Shown here: positions 1 through 6,638 of the stretch, one piece after another
Layout: the number at the start of each line of letters is the position of its first letter
Position numbering within the stretch: position 1 is the stretch's first letter
Assembly: GCA_902493915.1 (NCBI GenBank)
Contig: CABUQY010000041.1
Location: 1-13,927, forward strand
Reading direction: 5' to 3'
DNA: 13,927 bases
Source: an uncultured Collinsella sp.
Lineage (GTDB): Bacteria; Actinomycetota; Coriobacteriia; Coriobacteriales; Coriobacteriaceae
The notes under the pieces: generated by a model
Told to the model about the DNA's origin: nothing
The model's input: only the letters and a program-made list of their open reading frames with translations
The model's database searches: none
Translations under genes and position numbers: made by a program

Positions 1-1362
1 CTCGCCCACAACGGAGCCAGACAAATACCAGGTCTTGGCAACGTCAACGTCAACATCAACGATCTTGCCAACAAGCTGGTCGATGCTGTAACCCTCTGGG
101 ATAGGCGCATGCACGGTCTGATCCTTGGGACTCTTGCCCAGTAGCACCGCGTCATTCTTTTTGCTCGTTCCCTCAATGAGCGCCGGCACCACAGTATGAA
201 GCTCACCCTGGTTGTACTCGTGCGCCGTGGTCTCGATAACCTTAACCAGGCGGTTGAAACGCTCGAGAATAACCTCATGCGGCGTAGGATCGTCAATCTC
301 TGCGGCCGGGGTACCGGCGCGCTTGGAATAGATGAAGGTATAGGCCTGGGCATAGCGGACCGTCTCGGCAAGCGAGAGCGTCCGCTCAAAATCTTCTTCA
401 GTCTCGCCTGGGAAGCCGACGATAATGTCGGTCGAGAGCGCGATATCGGGCATACGGTTGCGAATGCGATCGACCAGGCCTAAATAGTCCTCGCGTGTAT
501 AACGGCGATTCATCTCTTTGAGGATCCGCGTCGAACCTGACTGGACGGCCAAGTGCAGCTGCGGCATAACGGCAGGCGTCTCGGCCATAGCGTCGATGGT
601 CTCAGGCAACAGGTCCTTGGGATGCGAAGACGTAAAGAAGATGCGCTCCACACCCGTATCGCCCACGGCACGCAGCAGATCGGCAAAACGCGGCTTGCCA
701 AACAGATCGCGACCATATGAGTTAACGTTTTGGCCTAGCAGCGTAATCTCACGCACGCCCTGGCGCACCAAACCAGTCACCTCGTCGACAATCTCCTCGA
801 AGGGGCGGCTCTTTTCGCGACCGCGCACGTACGGCACGATGCAATAGGTGCAGAAATTATTGCAGCCCGTCATGATGGGCACCCAGGCGTGATACTGGGT
901 CTCGCGATGCCACGGCATGCTCATGGCATCCGTATCCTCATGCTCATTGGTGCGGATATGACGCTTGCCGTCAAGGAACGCCTCGGCAATGAGCTCGGCC
1001 ACATGTGCGATAGAATGCGTGCCAAAGATGACATTGACGTTATCGACGTTGGTGAGCAGGCCCTCGCCATCACGCTGCGCAATGCAGCCGCCCACGGCAA
1101 CCACACGCTTGCCCGAAGGCGAAGGCGGCAGGCTTTTGCAGGAATTGCACTGACCGTACAGGCGAGTATCGGCGGCCTCGCGCACGCAGCATGTCATGAA
1201 GACAACGATATCGGCATGCGCGGGATCGAGCGCCATGAGGCAGCCATACGAATCAAGCAGACCGCTCACACGCTCGGAGTCGTGCTGATTCATCTGACAG
1301 CCAAAGGTGCGGATAAAGTAGGTTTTACCGGCAAGAATATCGCGTACGGAACGCTGGTCCAT
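1..1362 (-). CDS. miaB: tRNA-2-methylthio-N6-dimethylallyladenosine synthase MiaB (C-terminal end outside window)
   Basis: Radical-SAM methylthiotransferase that adds the 2-methylthio group to i6A37 in tRNAs reading UNN codons; cytosolic. I translated it by hand: 454 codons are open to the window edge. The N-terminal UPF0004 domain (about residues 15-130) has the cluster-binding cysteines C22 (TFGCQMN), C58 (MTCCVREAA) and C93 (GGCIAQRDGE). The radical SAM CxxxCxxC is C167, C171 and C174 in TGCNNFCTYC, followed by IVPYVRGREKSR, a MiaB hallmark that separates it from RimO. The end reads into a TRAM domain (KIVDVDVDVAKTWYLSGSVVGE-like, split here), so only a few residues should be missing. An ATG at 1368 lies in the same frame, but the ATG at 1362 is better placed, 9 nt after AGGA. 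It lies 45 bp after spoVS and is probably co-transcribed with it. The usual NTC around C58 is MTC here, and extra cysteines occur at 41, 59, 72 and 75. Confidence 0.95.
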   Translation of the reverse strand, partial: MDQRSVRDILAGKTYFIRTFGCQMNQHDSERVSGLLDSYGCLMALDPAHADIVVFMTCCVREAADTRLYGQCNSCKSLPPSPSGKRVVAVGGCIAQRDGEGLLTNVDNVNVIFGTHSIAHVAELIAEAFLDGKRHIRTNEHEDTDAMSMPWHRETQYHAWVPIMTGCNNFCTYCIVPYVRGREKSRPFEEIVDEVTGLVRQGVREITLLGQNVNSYGRDLFGKPRFADLLRAVGDTGVERIFFTSSHPKDLLPETIDAMAETPAVMPQLHLAVQSGSTRILKEMNRRYTREDYLGLVDRIRNRMPDIALSTDIIVGFPGETEEDFERTLSLAETVRYAQAYTFIYSKRAGTPAAEIDDPTPHEVILERFNRLVKVIETTAHEYNQGELHTVVPALIEGTSKKNDAVLLGKSPKDQTVHAPIPEGYSIDQLVGKIVDVDVDVAKTWYLSGSVVGE

Positions 1363-1371
1363 GTGCATAAG

Positions 1372-1375
1372 TCCT
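1372..1375 (-). promoter_or_regulatory. miaB ribosome binding site
   Basis: AGGA lies 9 nt before the ATG at 1362 but only 3 nt before the in-frame ATG at 1368. It therefore favours the start that gives MDQRSV. Confidence 0.5.
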
Positions 1376-1407
1376 AACGATGGGGAGCGAAACAAGGCAA
1401 GCAGAAG

Positions 1408-1725
1408 CTATGCCACAGGCTTAACATCATCCATGACGACGTTATCCATAGCAGCTCGATTGATCTGGTGAACGTAAATAGAAAGACGGATGGCCGTGCG
1501 CGACTCCCCGTTAATGAGGATGTCGGAGAACACGGGCGCGCAGGAAATATCAAACCCGGTTGGAATCAAAAAACCGCGCGCGATAGCTACGGCCTTAATG
1601 GCCTGGTTGACCGCACCGGCGCCGACACACTGGATGTTGACGGGTACACCATCCTTGACCATGCCGGCGATGGCGCCGGCAACGGACGCGGGTGATGATT
1701 TGCTTGATACCTTCAGGCAATCCAT
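1408..1725 (-). CDS. spoVS: Stage V sporulation protein S family (SpoVS), Alba-like small protein
   Basis: A 105-aa protein that aligns from its first residue with Bacillus SpoVS: MDCLKVSSKSSPASVAGAIAG, then VGAGAVNQAIKAVAIARGF (residues 34-52) and INGESRTAIRLSI (71-83). The family has an Alba-like fold. It affects late sporulation in Bacillus, but it also occurs in many non-sporulating bacteria, where its role is unclear. The protein is about 19 residues longer than the 86-aa Bacillus form because of a C-terminal tail (residues 87-105) that I do not recognise. The start is the ATG 7 nt after AGGAG; the reading frame stays open to position 1800, but the extra N-terminal residues do not match the family. 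The stop is TAG. It lies 75 bp after the GHKL ATPase and 45 bp before miaB, the same spoVS-to-miaB order as in Bacillus (which has tdh and kbl between). Confidence 0.93.
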   Translation of the reverse strand: MDCLKVSSKSSPASVAGAIAGMVKDGVPVNIQCVGAGAVNQAIKAVAIARGFLIPTGFDISCAPVFSDILINGESRTAIRLSIYVHQINRAAMDNVVMDDVKPVA

Positions 1726-1766
1726 GAAGAAACTCCTGCGTTTAAAAGTACGTTTTAACTGCAATA

Positions 1767-1795
1767 ACTGTATCGTACCGAGTGGACTCGGTAAA
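1767..1795 (-). promoter_or_regulatory. Candidate promoter for spoVS-miaB
   Basis: On the minus strand, TTTACC (1790-1795) and TACAGT (1767-1772) are separated by 17 bp. Each hexamer matches the housekeeping sigma consensus at 4 of 6 positions. This would place the transcript start about 35 nt before the spoVS ATG. The inverted repeat at 1776-1793 covers most of the spacer. The prediction is weak and rests on spacing and position. Confidence 0.35.
1776..1793. repeat. 8-bp inverted repeat, possible operator before spoVS
   Basis: TACCGAGT and ACTCGGTA are perfect reverse complements separated by 2 bp (GG on the + strand). The repeat lies between the stop of the GHKL ATPase and the spoVS start, inside the spacer of the candidate promoter. 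The 2-bp centre and the lack of a following T-run argue for a dimeric repressor site over an intrinsic terminator, although as RNA it could form a 7-bp or 6-bp stem with a small loop. It does not match the LexA motif seen before recA. Confidence 0.5.
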
Positions 1796-1799
1796 GGCA

Positions 1800-2885
1800 C
1801 TATTCCTCTTTAGCAAGATCGAAGGTCACAGTGATTCGATCACGCGAAACGCGAATCTTTGGGTCGCCGCAAAGGTTGAGATAGTACCGGGCGGCAAGGT
1901 CATTAAAGTCGCGCTCCACAGCACGCGAAAACTGTGTCATGTCATCCTTGGCAATACGTAGCCCGCGACGATCTTTCGCAAGATCGACAGGAGCCGGCGC
2001 ATGCGAGGAAGAATCACGCTCGCGCAGCAAACGCGCGGTCACACCGCGAACGGGCTTAATCTGCCCTGCCAAAATGCGATGTGCCGTGCGCTCGGACATC
2101 TCAAGACCCAAACCCGAACAGATGCGGATAAAGTCCTCGGCATCGGAGGCAAGGCCTAAACGATCGACAACCGGAAGCTCGCTCTCGTCGTCAATGAACA
2201 GGAGACGAGACGTATCGAGCCGACTTGACGCCTGAGCATAAAGGGTCGCGGCAATCTCAGACGGAGAACCAAGATAAACATCGCAACCACGCAGCTCCTC
2301 GAGCGCAAACTCACAGGCAGCGCGAATAATATTATGCGGGCCGCGAGCACAGACATAACGTCCGTCCTCATCCTTGACGGCCTGGGGCCAGCTGGACTGA
2401 TCGGCACGCTCACTAAGGCGGTCGGTCGCAACGCTCACCTTAAAGGCTGAACCAAGATCGACGCCGGACGTGACCACACGGGCCTCGTCGGTGTTCTGCT
2501 TGATCGAAAACAATGCCATGCCACGACCGTGAACGCCCCAACGGTCCATCTTCATGCTCTCGAGCTTTGAGGTAACGCGAGCATCGAAAATTCGCTCTTG
2601 CATATCCTGCGGAACACCCGAGCCGTTATCCAGAAAGACAAGCGTGCGGACGCCATCTTCCTTGGTCGTGGCGAGATAGACCTTGTCGGCGCCGGCATCG
2701 CGAGCATTACGGAGCATTTCGATGACGATATCCTCGACATGCTGAATGTCGTGCTTTGCCTGGCGCCGCTCGGCCTCCGAAACGCGGAGGCGGACATACC
2801 CCTCGCCAAGGTTCTCCTCGACGCGAAGGTTGCCCTCCCCCGACATCGACGCGATAAATGAGATGAGCTCGTTCGCGTCGCTCAT
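1800..2885 (-). CDS. MutL-like GHKL ATPase of unknown function
   Basis: A 361-aa protein with a GHKL (gyrase/Hsp90/histidine kinase/MutL) ATP-binding fold in its first half. The N-box is EMLRNARDAGA with E56, N60 and D63. Motif II is DNGSG (86-90). TSK (105-107) and GVHGRGMALFSI (117-128) resemble the TSK and GFRGEAL segments of MutL, and GSAFKVSV (145-152) fits the last ATP-site motif. Residues from about 180 onward match no domain I know; there is no MutL endonuclease domain, kinase phospho-acceptor domain or membrane segment. The start follows the rny stop (TAA, one base, ATG) without a visible Shine-Dalgarno sequence, so translation is probably coupled to rny. The stop is TAG. Its place between rny and spoVS is where Bacillus carries ymdB. 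A link to RNA decay or DNA repair can only be inferred; the ATP-binding assignment is solid, the biological role is not known to me. Confidence 0.85.
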   Translation of the reverse strand: MSDANELISFIASMSGEGNLRVEENLGEGYVRLRVSEAERRQAKHDIQHVEDIVIEMLRNARDAGADKVYLATTKEDGVRTLVFLDNGSGVPQDMQERIFDARVTSKLESMKMDRWGVHGRGMALFSIKQNTDEARVVTSGVDLGSAFKVSVATDRLSERADQSSWPQAVKDEDGRYVCARGPHNIIRAACEFALEELRGCDVYLGSPSEIAATLYAQASSRLDTSRLLFIDDESELPVVDRLGLASDAEDFIRICSGLGLEMSERTAHRILAGQIKPVRGVTARLLRERDSSSHAPAPVDLAKDRRGLRIAKDDMTQFSRAVERDFNDLAARYYLNLCGDPKIRVSRDRITVTFDLAKEE

Positions 2886-2886
2886 G

Positions 2887-4437
2887 TTATTTAGCGATAT
2901 CGACAGCGCGGCTCTCGCGAATCACGACGACGCGCACCTGACCGGGATACTCCATCTCTTCCTCGATCTGATGGGCGATATCGTGAGCCAGGACCGTGGA
3001 CTGGGCATCGGAGATCTTGTCCGGCTGAACCATGACGTGGACCTCGCGACCAGCCTGCATGGCATAGGTACGCTCGACGCCGTCATGGGCGTTGGCGATC
3101 TCCTCAAGCTTCTCAAGACGCTTGATATAGTTCTCGGCAGACTCGCGACGGGCACCGGGGCGAGAGGCAGAGACAGCATCGGCGGCCTGAACCAGGACAT
3201 CGAGCACCGTGTTGGGGTCGACGTCGGCATGGTGAGCCTCGATAGCGTGGACGATAACGGGCTTCTCGCCATAACGACGGGCGAGCTCGGCGCCGATAAC
3301 GGCGTGCGGGCCCTCGACGTCATGGTCGATAGCCTTGCCAAGATCGTGCAGCAGGCCGGCGCGCTTGGCGGTAACAACGTCCAGGCCAAGCTCGGAAGCC
3401 ATTAAGCCGCACAGGTCAGAGACCTCGAGGGAGTGCTGAAGCACGTTCTGACCAAACGAGGTACGGTAGCGCAGGGCACCAAGGGTCTTGACAATCTCGG
3501 GGTGCAGGTCGTGAATGCCGGTATCGAATGCAGCTTGCTCGCCAGCCTCGCGCACGCGCTGCTGAACCAGGTCGGCAGCCTTGTGATACATCTCCTCGAT
3601 GCGGGCGGGGTGAATGCGGCCGTCGGCGATGAGGTTCTCCAGAGCAACACGGGCGGTCTCACGACGGACCGGATCGAAGCTCGAAAGAACGACGGTCTCG
3701 GGCGTGTCGTCGATCACGAGGTTGACGCCGGAAACCTGCTCGAAGGTCCGGATGTTGCGACCCTCGCGACCGATGATACGGCCCTTGAGGTCATCAGAGG
3801 GAATGTGCACGGAGGTAACGGTGACCTCGGCAGTGTGGTCGGCAGCGCAGCGCTGAATCGCCAGGGACAGAATCTCCTGGGCGGTCTTGTGGCACTCGGC
3901 GCGAACCTGCTGCTCGGACTCGCGAATAATCGTGGCGGCCTCGTGGGTGACCTCGCCGCGAACCTTATCGAGGAGCTCCTTGTGGGCATCCTCGCGGGTA
4001 AGGTCGGCGATACGCTCGAGCTCGGAGGTCTGCTTTGCGCAGAGCTCCTCGAGCTCACGGGAGCGCTTCTCGACCTGACCGGCCTGACTGGACAGCTGAT
4101 GCTCGCGCTTGTCGAGAGCGTCGTTGCGGCGATCGTGGGATTCCTCGCGCTGCATCACGCGGTTCTCGAGCGTACGAATCTCGCTCTTGCGCTGCTTGTC
4201 CTCGGCCTCGGCGGCCTGCTTGTTCTTGATGATCTCCTCTTTAGCCTCGAGCAGAGCCTCTTTTTTGAGGGTCTCGGCCTGACGCTTTGCATCACCGATC
4301 AGGGACTCAGCCTGTGCGTGTGCCGACTGGATCTTTTCGTCGGCCTCGTGAAGACTACCCTGCTTGGCGGTGCGCATGTAGGCAATGGCGGCGATGGCAC
4401 CCAAAACGATGCCAACGAGCGCTGCAATGATAGGCAT
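2887..4437 (-). CDS. rny: Ribonuclease Y
   Basis: Membrane-anchored endoribonuclease that starts bulk mRNA turnover in bacteria lacking or sparing RNase E. The 516-aa protein has the full family layout: one N-terminal transmembrane helix (about residues 3-21), a long charged coiled coil (about 28-190), a KH RNA-binding domain with GRIIGREGRN (219-228), and an HD phosphohydrolase domain with LQHSLEVS (333-340), LLHDLGKA (362-369, catalytic H364 and D365), EAHH (400-403) and AADAVSASRPGARRES (418-433). The start is the ATG at 4437, 5 nt after AAGGAG; a GTG at 4443 is in frame but overlaps the Shine-Dalgarno sequence. It is transcribed from its own promoter at 4604-4632 through a leader of about 160 nt. 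The GHKL ATPase gene starts one base after its TAA stop. Confidence 0.97.
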   Translation of the reverse strand: MPIIAALVGIVLGAIAAIAYMRTAKQGSLHEADEKIQSAHAQAESLIGDAKRQAETLKKEALLEAKEEIIKNKQAAEAEDKQRKSEIRTLENRVMQREESHDRRNDALDKREHQLSSQAGQVEKRSRELEELCAKQTSELERIADLTREDAHKELLDKVRGEVTHEAATIIRESEQQVRAECHKTAQEILSLAIQRCAADHTAEVTVTSVHIPSDDLKGRIIGREGRNIRTFEQVSGVNLVIDDTPETVVLSSFDPVRRETARVALENLIADGRIHPARIEEMYHKAADLVQQRVREAGEQAAFDTGIHDLHPEIVKTLGALRYRTSFGQNVLQHSLEVSDLCGLMASELGLDVVTAKRAGLLHDLGKAIDHDVEGPHAVIGAELARRYGEKPVIVHAIEAHHADVDPNTVLDVLVQAADAVSASRPGARRESAENYIKRLEKLEEIANAHDGVERTYAMQAGREVHVMVQPDKISDAQSTVLAHDIAHQIEEEMEYPGQVRVVVIRESRAVDIAK

Positions 4438-4442
4438 GCTCA

Positions 4443-4448
4443 CTCCTT
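4443..4448 (-). promoter_or_regulatory. rny ribosome binding site
   Basis: AAGGAG lies 5 nt before the ATG at 4437. The in-frame GTG at 4443-4441 overlaps its last G, so this site decides the start in favour of the ATG. Confidence 0.75.
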
Positions 4449-4472
4449 TTTATGGATTCGTTACACAACAAA

Positions 4473-4498
4473 GCGAACCGTCCTTATGAACGGCTCGC
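4473..4498 (-). promoter_or_regulatory. Stem-loop in the rny leader
   Basis: In the transcript, GCGAGCCGU and ACGGUUCGC can form a 9-bp stem (one G-U pair) around an 8-nt loop, followed by a U-rich CUUUGUUG stretch. The shape resembles a weak intrinsic terminator or attenuator. It lies 36 nt before the rny start codon, inside a possible 17-codon leader ORF (4450-4503). Formation in the cell is inferred from base pairing alone. Confidence 0.4.
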
Positions 4499-4559
4499 GA
4501 CATTTGAGTAATATGGGCGCAGCTTATGCGGGTCGGATACAGATAAACATATAAACAAA

Positions 4560-4574
4560 CTCATCACAGATGAG
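4560..4574 (-). repeat. Small inverted repeat in the rny leader
   Basis: CTCATC and GATGAG are perfect reverse complements around a 3-nt centre, followed on the transcript by TTTGTTTAT. It is too short and too AU-rich in its stem to call a terminator. It lies about 25 nt into the predicted leader. Confidence 0.3.
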
Positions 4575-4603
4575 CACATATCACAAAGCAAATGACAGTG
4601 TTT

Positions 4604-4632
4604 ATCGTACGTTGAACCACAACAACTGTCAA
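4604..4632 (-). promoter_or_regulatory. Housekeeping promoter of rny
   Basis: On the minus strand, a perfect -35 TTGACA (4627-4632), a 17-bp spacer and -10 TACGAT (4604-4609, 4 of 6). Transcription should start near 4597, giving a leader of about 160 nt. The -35 overlaps the T-rich tail of the recX terminator, so the two signals are packed together with almost no spare sequence. Confidence 0.7.
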
Positions 4633-4637
4633 ATAAA

Positions 4638-4680
4638 TGGCCCCAGTACGGCGGCTAAAACGCGGTGAGCGGCGGGGCCA
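4638..4680 (-). terminator. Terminator-like stem after recX
   Basis: On the minus strand TGGCCCC (4674-4680) and GGGGCCA (4638-4644) can pair in a 7-bp stem across a 29-nt loop, followed directly by TTTATTT. It begins 14 bp past the recX stop. The large loop makes it an unusual intrinsic terminator, but stem, U-tract and position all agree. Confidence 0.6.
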
Positions 4681-4694
4681 CAAAACGCATACGC

Positions 4695-5387
4695 CTAAAG
4701 CGCACATTCCTCGCATTCGGCATCGAGACGTGCCTTAACGGCATCGGCGGCGATGTGATACGAGAAGCCCTTGCCCATCAAAAACCGAACCAGTTTTTCG
4801 AATCCGCGCGTCTCTGGAACACGCCGCTTGGCGAGCAGGGCTGACGCACGCGCCAAATCGTCTTCGACGGCAAAATAATCCTCGGGATAACCGGGAATGT
4901 CATCGAGCACAACATGACGTCGCTTGAGCTCGGTCTCGATTTTGCGCTGTCCCCAACCGCGCCGCTTGCGTTCCTCGATAAAGTACGAGCAAAAGCGATT
5001 CTCGTCTAAAAAGCGATACTCGGTGGCGCGCTCGACGGCGAAATCGATCGCGGGCTGGTGAAAACCGTAGCGAGCCAGCTTGTCACGGACCTCACCCGTC
5101 GCATGGTCGCGGCGCGATAACATCTCAGTCACCATGGTAAGTGCACATTTACGCTCGATGAGCTGCACCGCCTCACGAAAGTTATCCCAATCACAGGGAA
5201 GATCGGGGCGGTTTTTGACATACAGGCGCGCGACCCGCACGGGAATCCAAATGGACCGCTCAAAACCGCCCTCAAGCTCACAATCGATATGTGCGCAAGG
5301 CTTTTTGGACGCATACCCGCTCGAGAACGAGGAGGCCGCCTTCTTATCGGGAAAGACGACCGTGGCCTCGGTCACCGTATACGACAT
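4695..5387 (-). CDS. recX: RecA regulatory protein RecX
   Basis: RecX binds in the groove of RecA filaments and limits their growth and activity. The 230-aa protein shows the helical-repeat motifs of the family: MLSRRDHATGEVRDKLARYGF (89-109, split in two here as MLSRRDHATG and EVRDKLARYGF) and YRFLDENRFCSYF (124-136) followed by RRGWGQRKIETELKRR (142-157). The third repeat at the C-terminus (about 195-222, LVRFLMGKGFSYHIAADAV) is weaker. The first 70 or so residues are a less conserved N-terminal extension. It starts 11 bp after the recA stop and so should be made from the same SOS-controlled transcript; this fits the usual recA-recX pairing. I see no good Shine-Dalgarno sequence before its ATG, which suggests low or coupled translation, as expected for an inhibitor needed in small amounts. 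The stop is TAG. Confidence 0.92.
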   Translation of the reverse strand: MSYTVTEATVVFPDKKAASSFSSGYASKKPCAHIDCELEGGFERSIWIPVRVARLYVKNRPDLPCDWDNFREAVQLIERKCALTMVTEMLSRRDHATGEVRDKLARYGFHQPAIDFAVERATEYRFLDENRFCSYFIEERKRRGWGQRKIETELKRRHVVLDDIPGYPEDYFAVEDDLARASALLAKRRVPETRGFEKLVRFLMGKGFSYHIAADAVKARLDAECEECAL

Positions 5388-5398
5388 GAGCGTAACCG

Positions 5399-6547
5399 CT
5401 ACTCGTCGTCATCATCGAGCATGGCGGAACCATCGATGGCGTAAAGCTCGTCAAACTCCTCAGGCGCAGGCTGATCGGTCAGCTCTACCTCGGACGGAGC
5501 ATCGTCATCAAACTCAAGCCCGCAGGCAAGACGGACCTTATGCTCAATCTCGTCGGCGCAATCGGGGTGTTCGCGCAGGAACGCCTTGGCGGCCTCGCGA
5601 CCGTTGCCGAGCTTGTCCTCGCCATAGGCAAACCAGGAGCCCATCTTCTTGCAGATGCCGCACTCGACAGCCATGTCCAGAATCGAGCCCTCCTTAGAGA
5701 TGCCCGTACCGTACATAATGTCGAACTCAGCAGAACGGAACGGAGCTGCCACCTTGTTCTTAACGACCTTAGCGCGCACGCGGTTACCGATAACCTCGTC
5801 CTTAAGCTTAATGCTATCGATACGGCGAATGTCGATACGCACCGAAGAGAAGAATTTAAGGGCGCGGCCGCCCGTCGTGGTCTCGGGGTTGCCGAACATG
5901 ACGCCGATCTTCTCACGCAGCTGGTTAATGAAGATGCACGTCGTGTTGGACTTAGACAGCGAGCCGGCGAGCTTGCGGAGCGCTTGGCTCATCAGGCGAG
6001 CCTGAAGACCGACCGTAGTGTCGCCGATTTCTCCCTCGATCTCGGCACGCGGGGTCAGCGCGGCGACGGAGTCAACAACGATGGCATCGATGGCGCCGGA
6101 ACGCACGAGCATGTCAACAATCTCGAGCGCCTGCTCGCCCGTATCGGGCTGAGAAATGAGCACCTCGTCGATATCCACGCCGATACGCGCGGCATAAGTG
6201 GGATCGAGCGCATGCTCGGCATCGATAAATGCCACAACGCCACCCATTGCCTGGGCCTCGGCCAGGATCTCGAGCGAAAGCGTCGTCTTACCGGAGGACT
6301 CAGGACCGTAAATCTCGACGATACGGCCACGCGGCACGCCGCCGATACCCAGCGCGGCATCGAGTGCCAGAGCGCCCGTAGGGATGGCCTCGACCTCGAG
6401 CTCGGGGCCACCGTCGCCGTACCTCATGATGGAACCCTGGCCGAATTTCTTCTCGATCTCAGCCTTGGTGGTGGCGATCATCTCATCGCGCTCTTTACCC
6501 GTCGTGCGAGCATGAACGGTACGTACGGGACCTGAATTCTTGGCCAT
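5399..6547 (-). CDS. recA: Recombinase RecA
   Basis: ATP-dependent strand-exchange protein and SOS co-protease; forms filaments on single-stranded DNA in the cytosol. The 382-aa sequence has the Walker A motif GPESSGKT (81-88), the FIDAEHALDP segment with catalytic E111, Walker B AIVVDS (155-160), INQLREKIGVMFG (207-219) with loop L2 PETTTGGRALKFF (221-233), and an acidic C-terminal tail ending in DDDDE, typical of the family. Compared with E. coli RecA it has about 15 extra N-terminal residues before the EKKFGQGSIMR segment. The start is the ATG 7 nt after AGGAGG; an upstream in-frame TTG at 6568 lies in the leader and is not used. It has its own promoter with a LexA box in the spacer and is followed after 11 bp by recX. 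The stop is TAG. Confidence 0.99.
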   Translation of the reverse strand: MAKNSGPVRTVHARTTGKERDEMIATTKAEIEKKFGQGSIMRYGDGGPELEVEAIPTGALALDAALGIGGVPRGRIVEIYGPESSGKTTLSLEILAEAQAMGGVVAFIDAEHALDPTYAARIGVDIDEVLISQPDTGEQALEIVDMLVRSGAIDAIVVDSVAALTPRAEIEGEIGDTTVGLQARLMSQALRKLAGSLSKSNTTCIFINQLREKIGVMFGNPETTTGGRALKFFSSVRIDIRRIDSIKLKDEVIGNRVRAKVVKNKVAAPFRSAEFDIMYGTGISKEGSILDMAVECGICKKMGSWFAYGEDKLGNGREAAKAFLREHPDCADEIEHKVRLACGLEFDDDAPSEVELTDQPAPEEFDELYAIDGSAMLDDDDE

Positions 6548-6554
6548 GAATAGC

Positions 6555-6560
6555 CCTCCT
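6555..6560 (-). promoter_or_regulatory. recA ribosome binding site
   Basis: A full AGGAGG lies 7 nt before the ATG at 6547, the strongest Shine-Dalgarno sequence in the window. It fits a highly expressed gene. Confidence 0.8.
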
Positions 6561-6577
6561 CTTAACAACCTGCATCG

Positions 6578-6606
6578 ATAATAAACGAACGGCTGTTCGT
6601 GGTCAA
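6578..6606 (-). promoter_or_regulatory. recA promoter
   Basis: On the minus strand, -35 TTGACC (6601-6606, 5 of 6), a 17-bp spacer and -10 TATTAT (6578-6583, 5 of 6). Transcription should start near 6571, about 24 nt before the recA ATG. The SOS box fills the spacer exactly, so bound LexA would block RNA polymerase. A phased CCAAA array begins 32 bp upstream of the -35. Confidence 0.88.
6585..6600. promoter_or_regulatory. LexA (SOS) operator of recA
   Basis: ACGAAC and GTTCGT are perfect reverse complements around GGCT, containing the Gram-positive/actinobacterial SOS box consensus CGAAC-N4-GTTCG with no mismatch. It lies between the -35 and -10 of recA, the classic repressor position. lexA itself is not in the window. 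Confidence 0.92.
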
Positions 6607-6638
6607 CCGTTCAGATAAATCATATGCAGCCGACCTTT

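Noticed and set aside
1726..1800. N-terminal extension of spoVS up to 1800
   Set aside because: The family match starts exactly at the ATG at 1725, which has a good Shine-Dalgarno sequence; the extension covers the palindrome and candidate promoter.
3433..4554. A 373-codon open frame on the + strand opposite rny
   Set aside because: Antisense to the coiled-coil, KH and HD coding regions of rny; its Leu/Gly-rich translation is what reversed coiled-coil codons give.
6548..6568. Upstream TTG start for recA
   Set aside because: It lies in the short leader and overlaps the AGGAGG ribosome site; the ATG at 6547 has ideal spacing.
6601..6612. Second LexA site next to the recA SOS box
   Set aside because: Only one half-site (GAAC on the minus strand) is intact; the partner reads GACC, two mismatches from GTTC.
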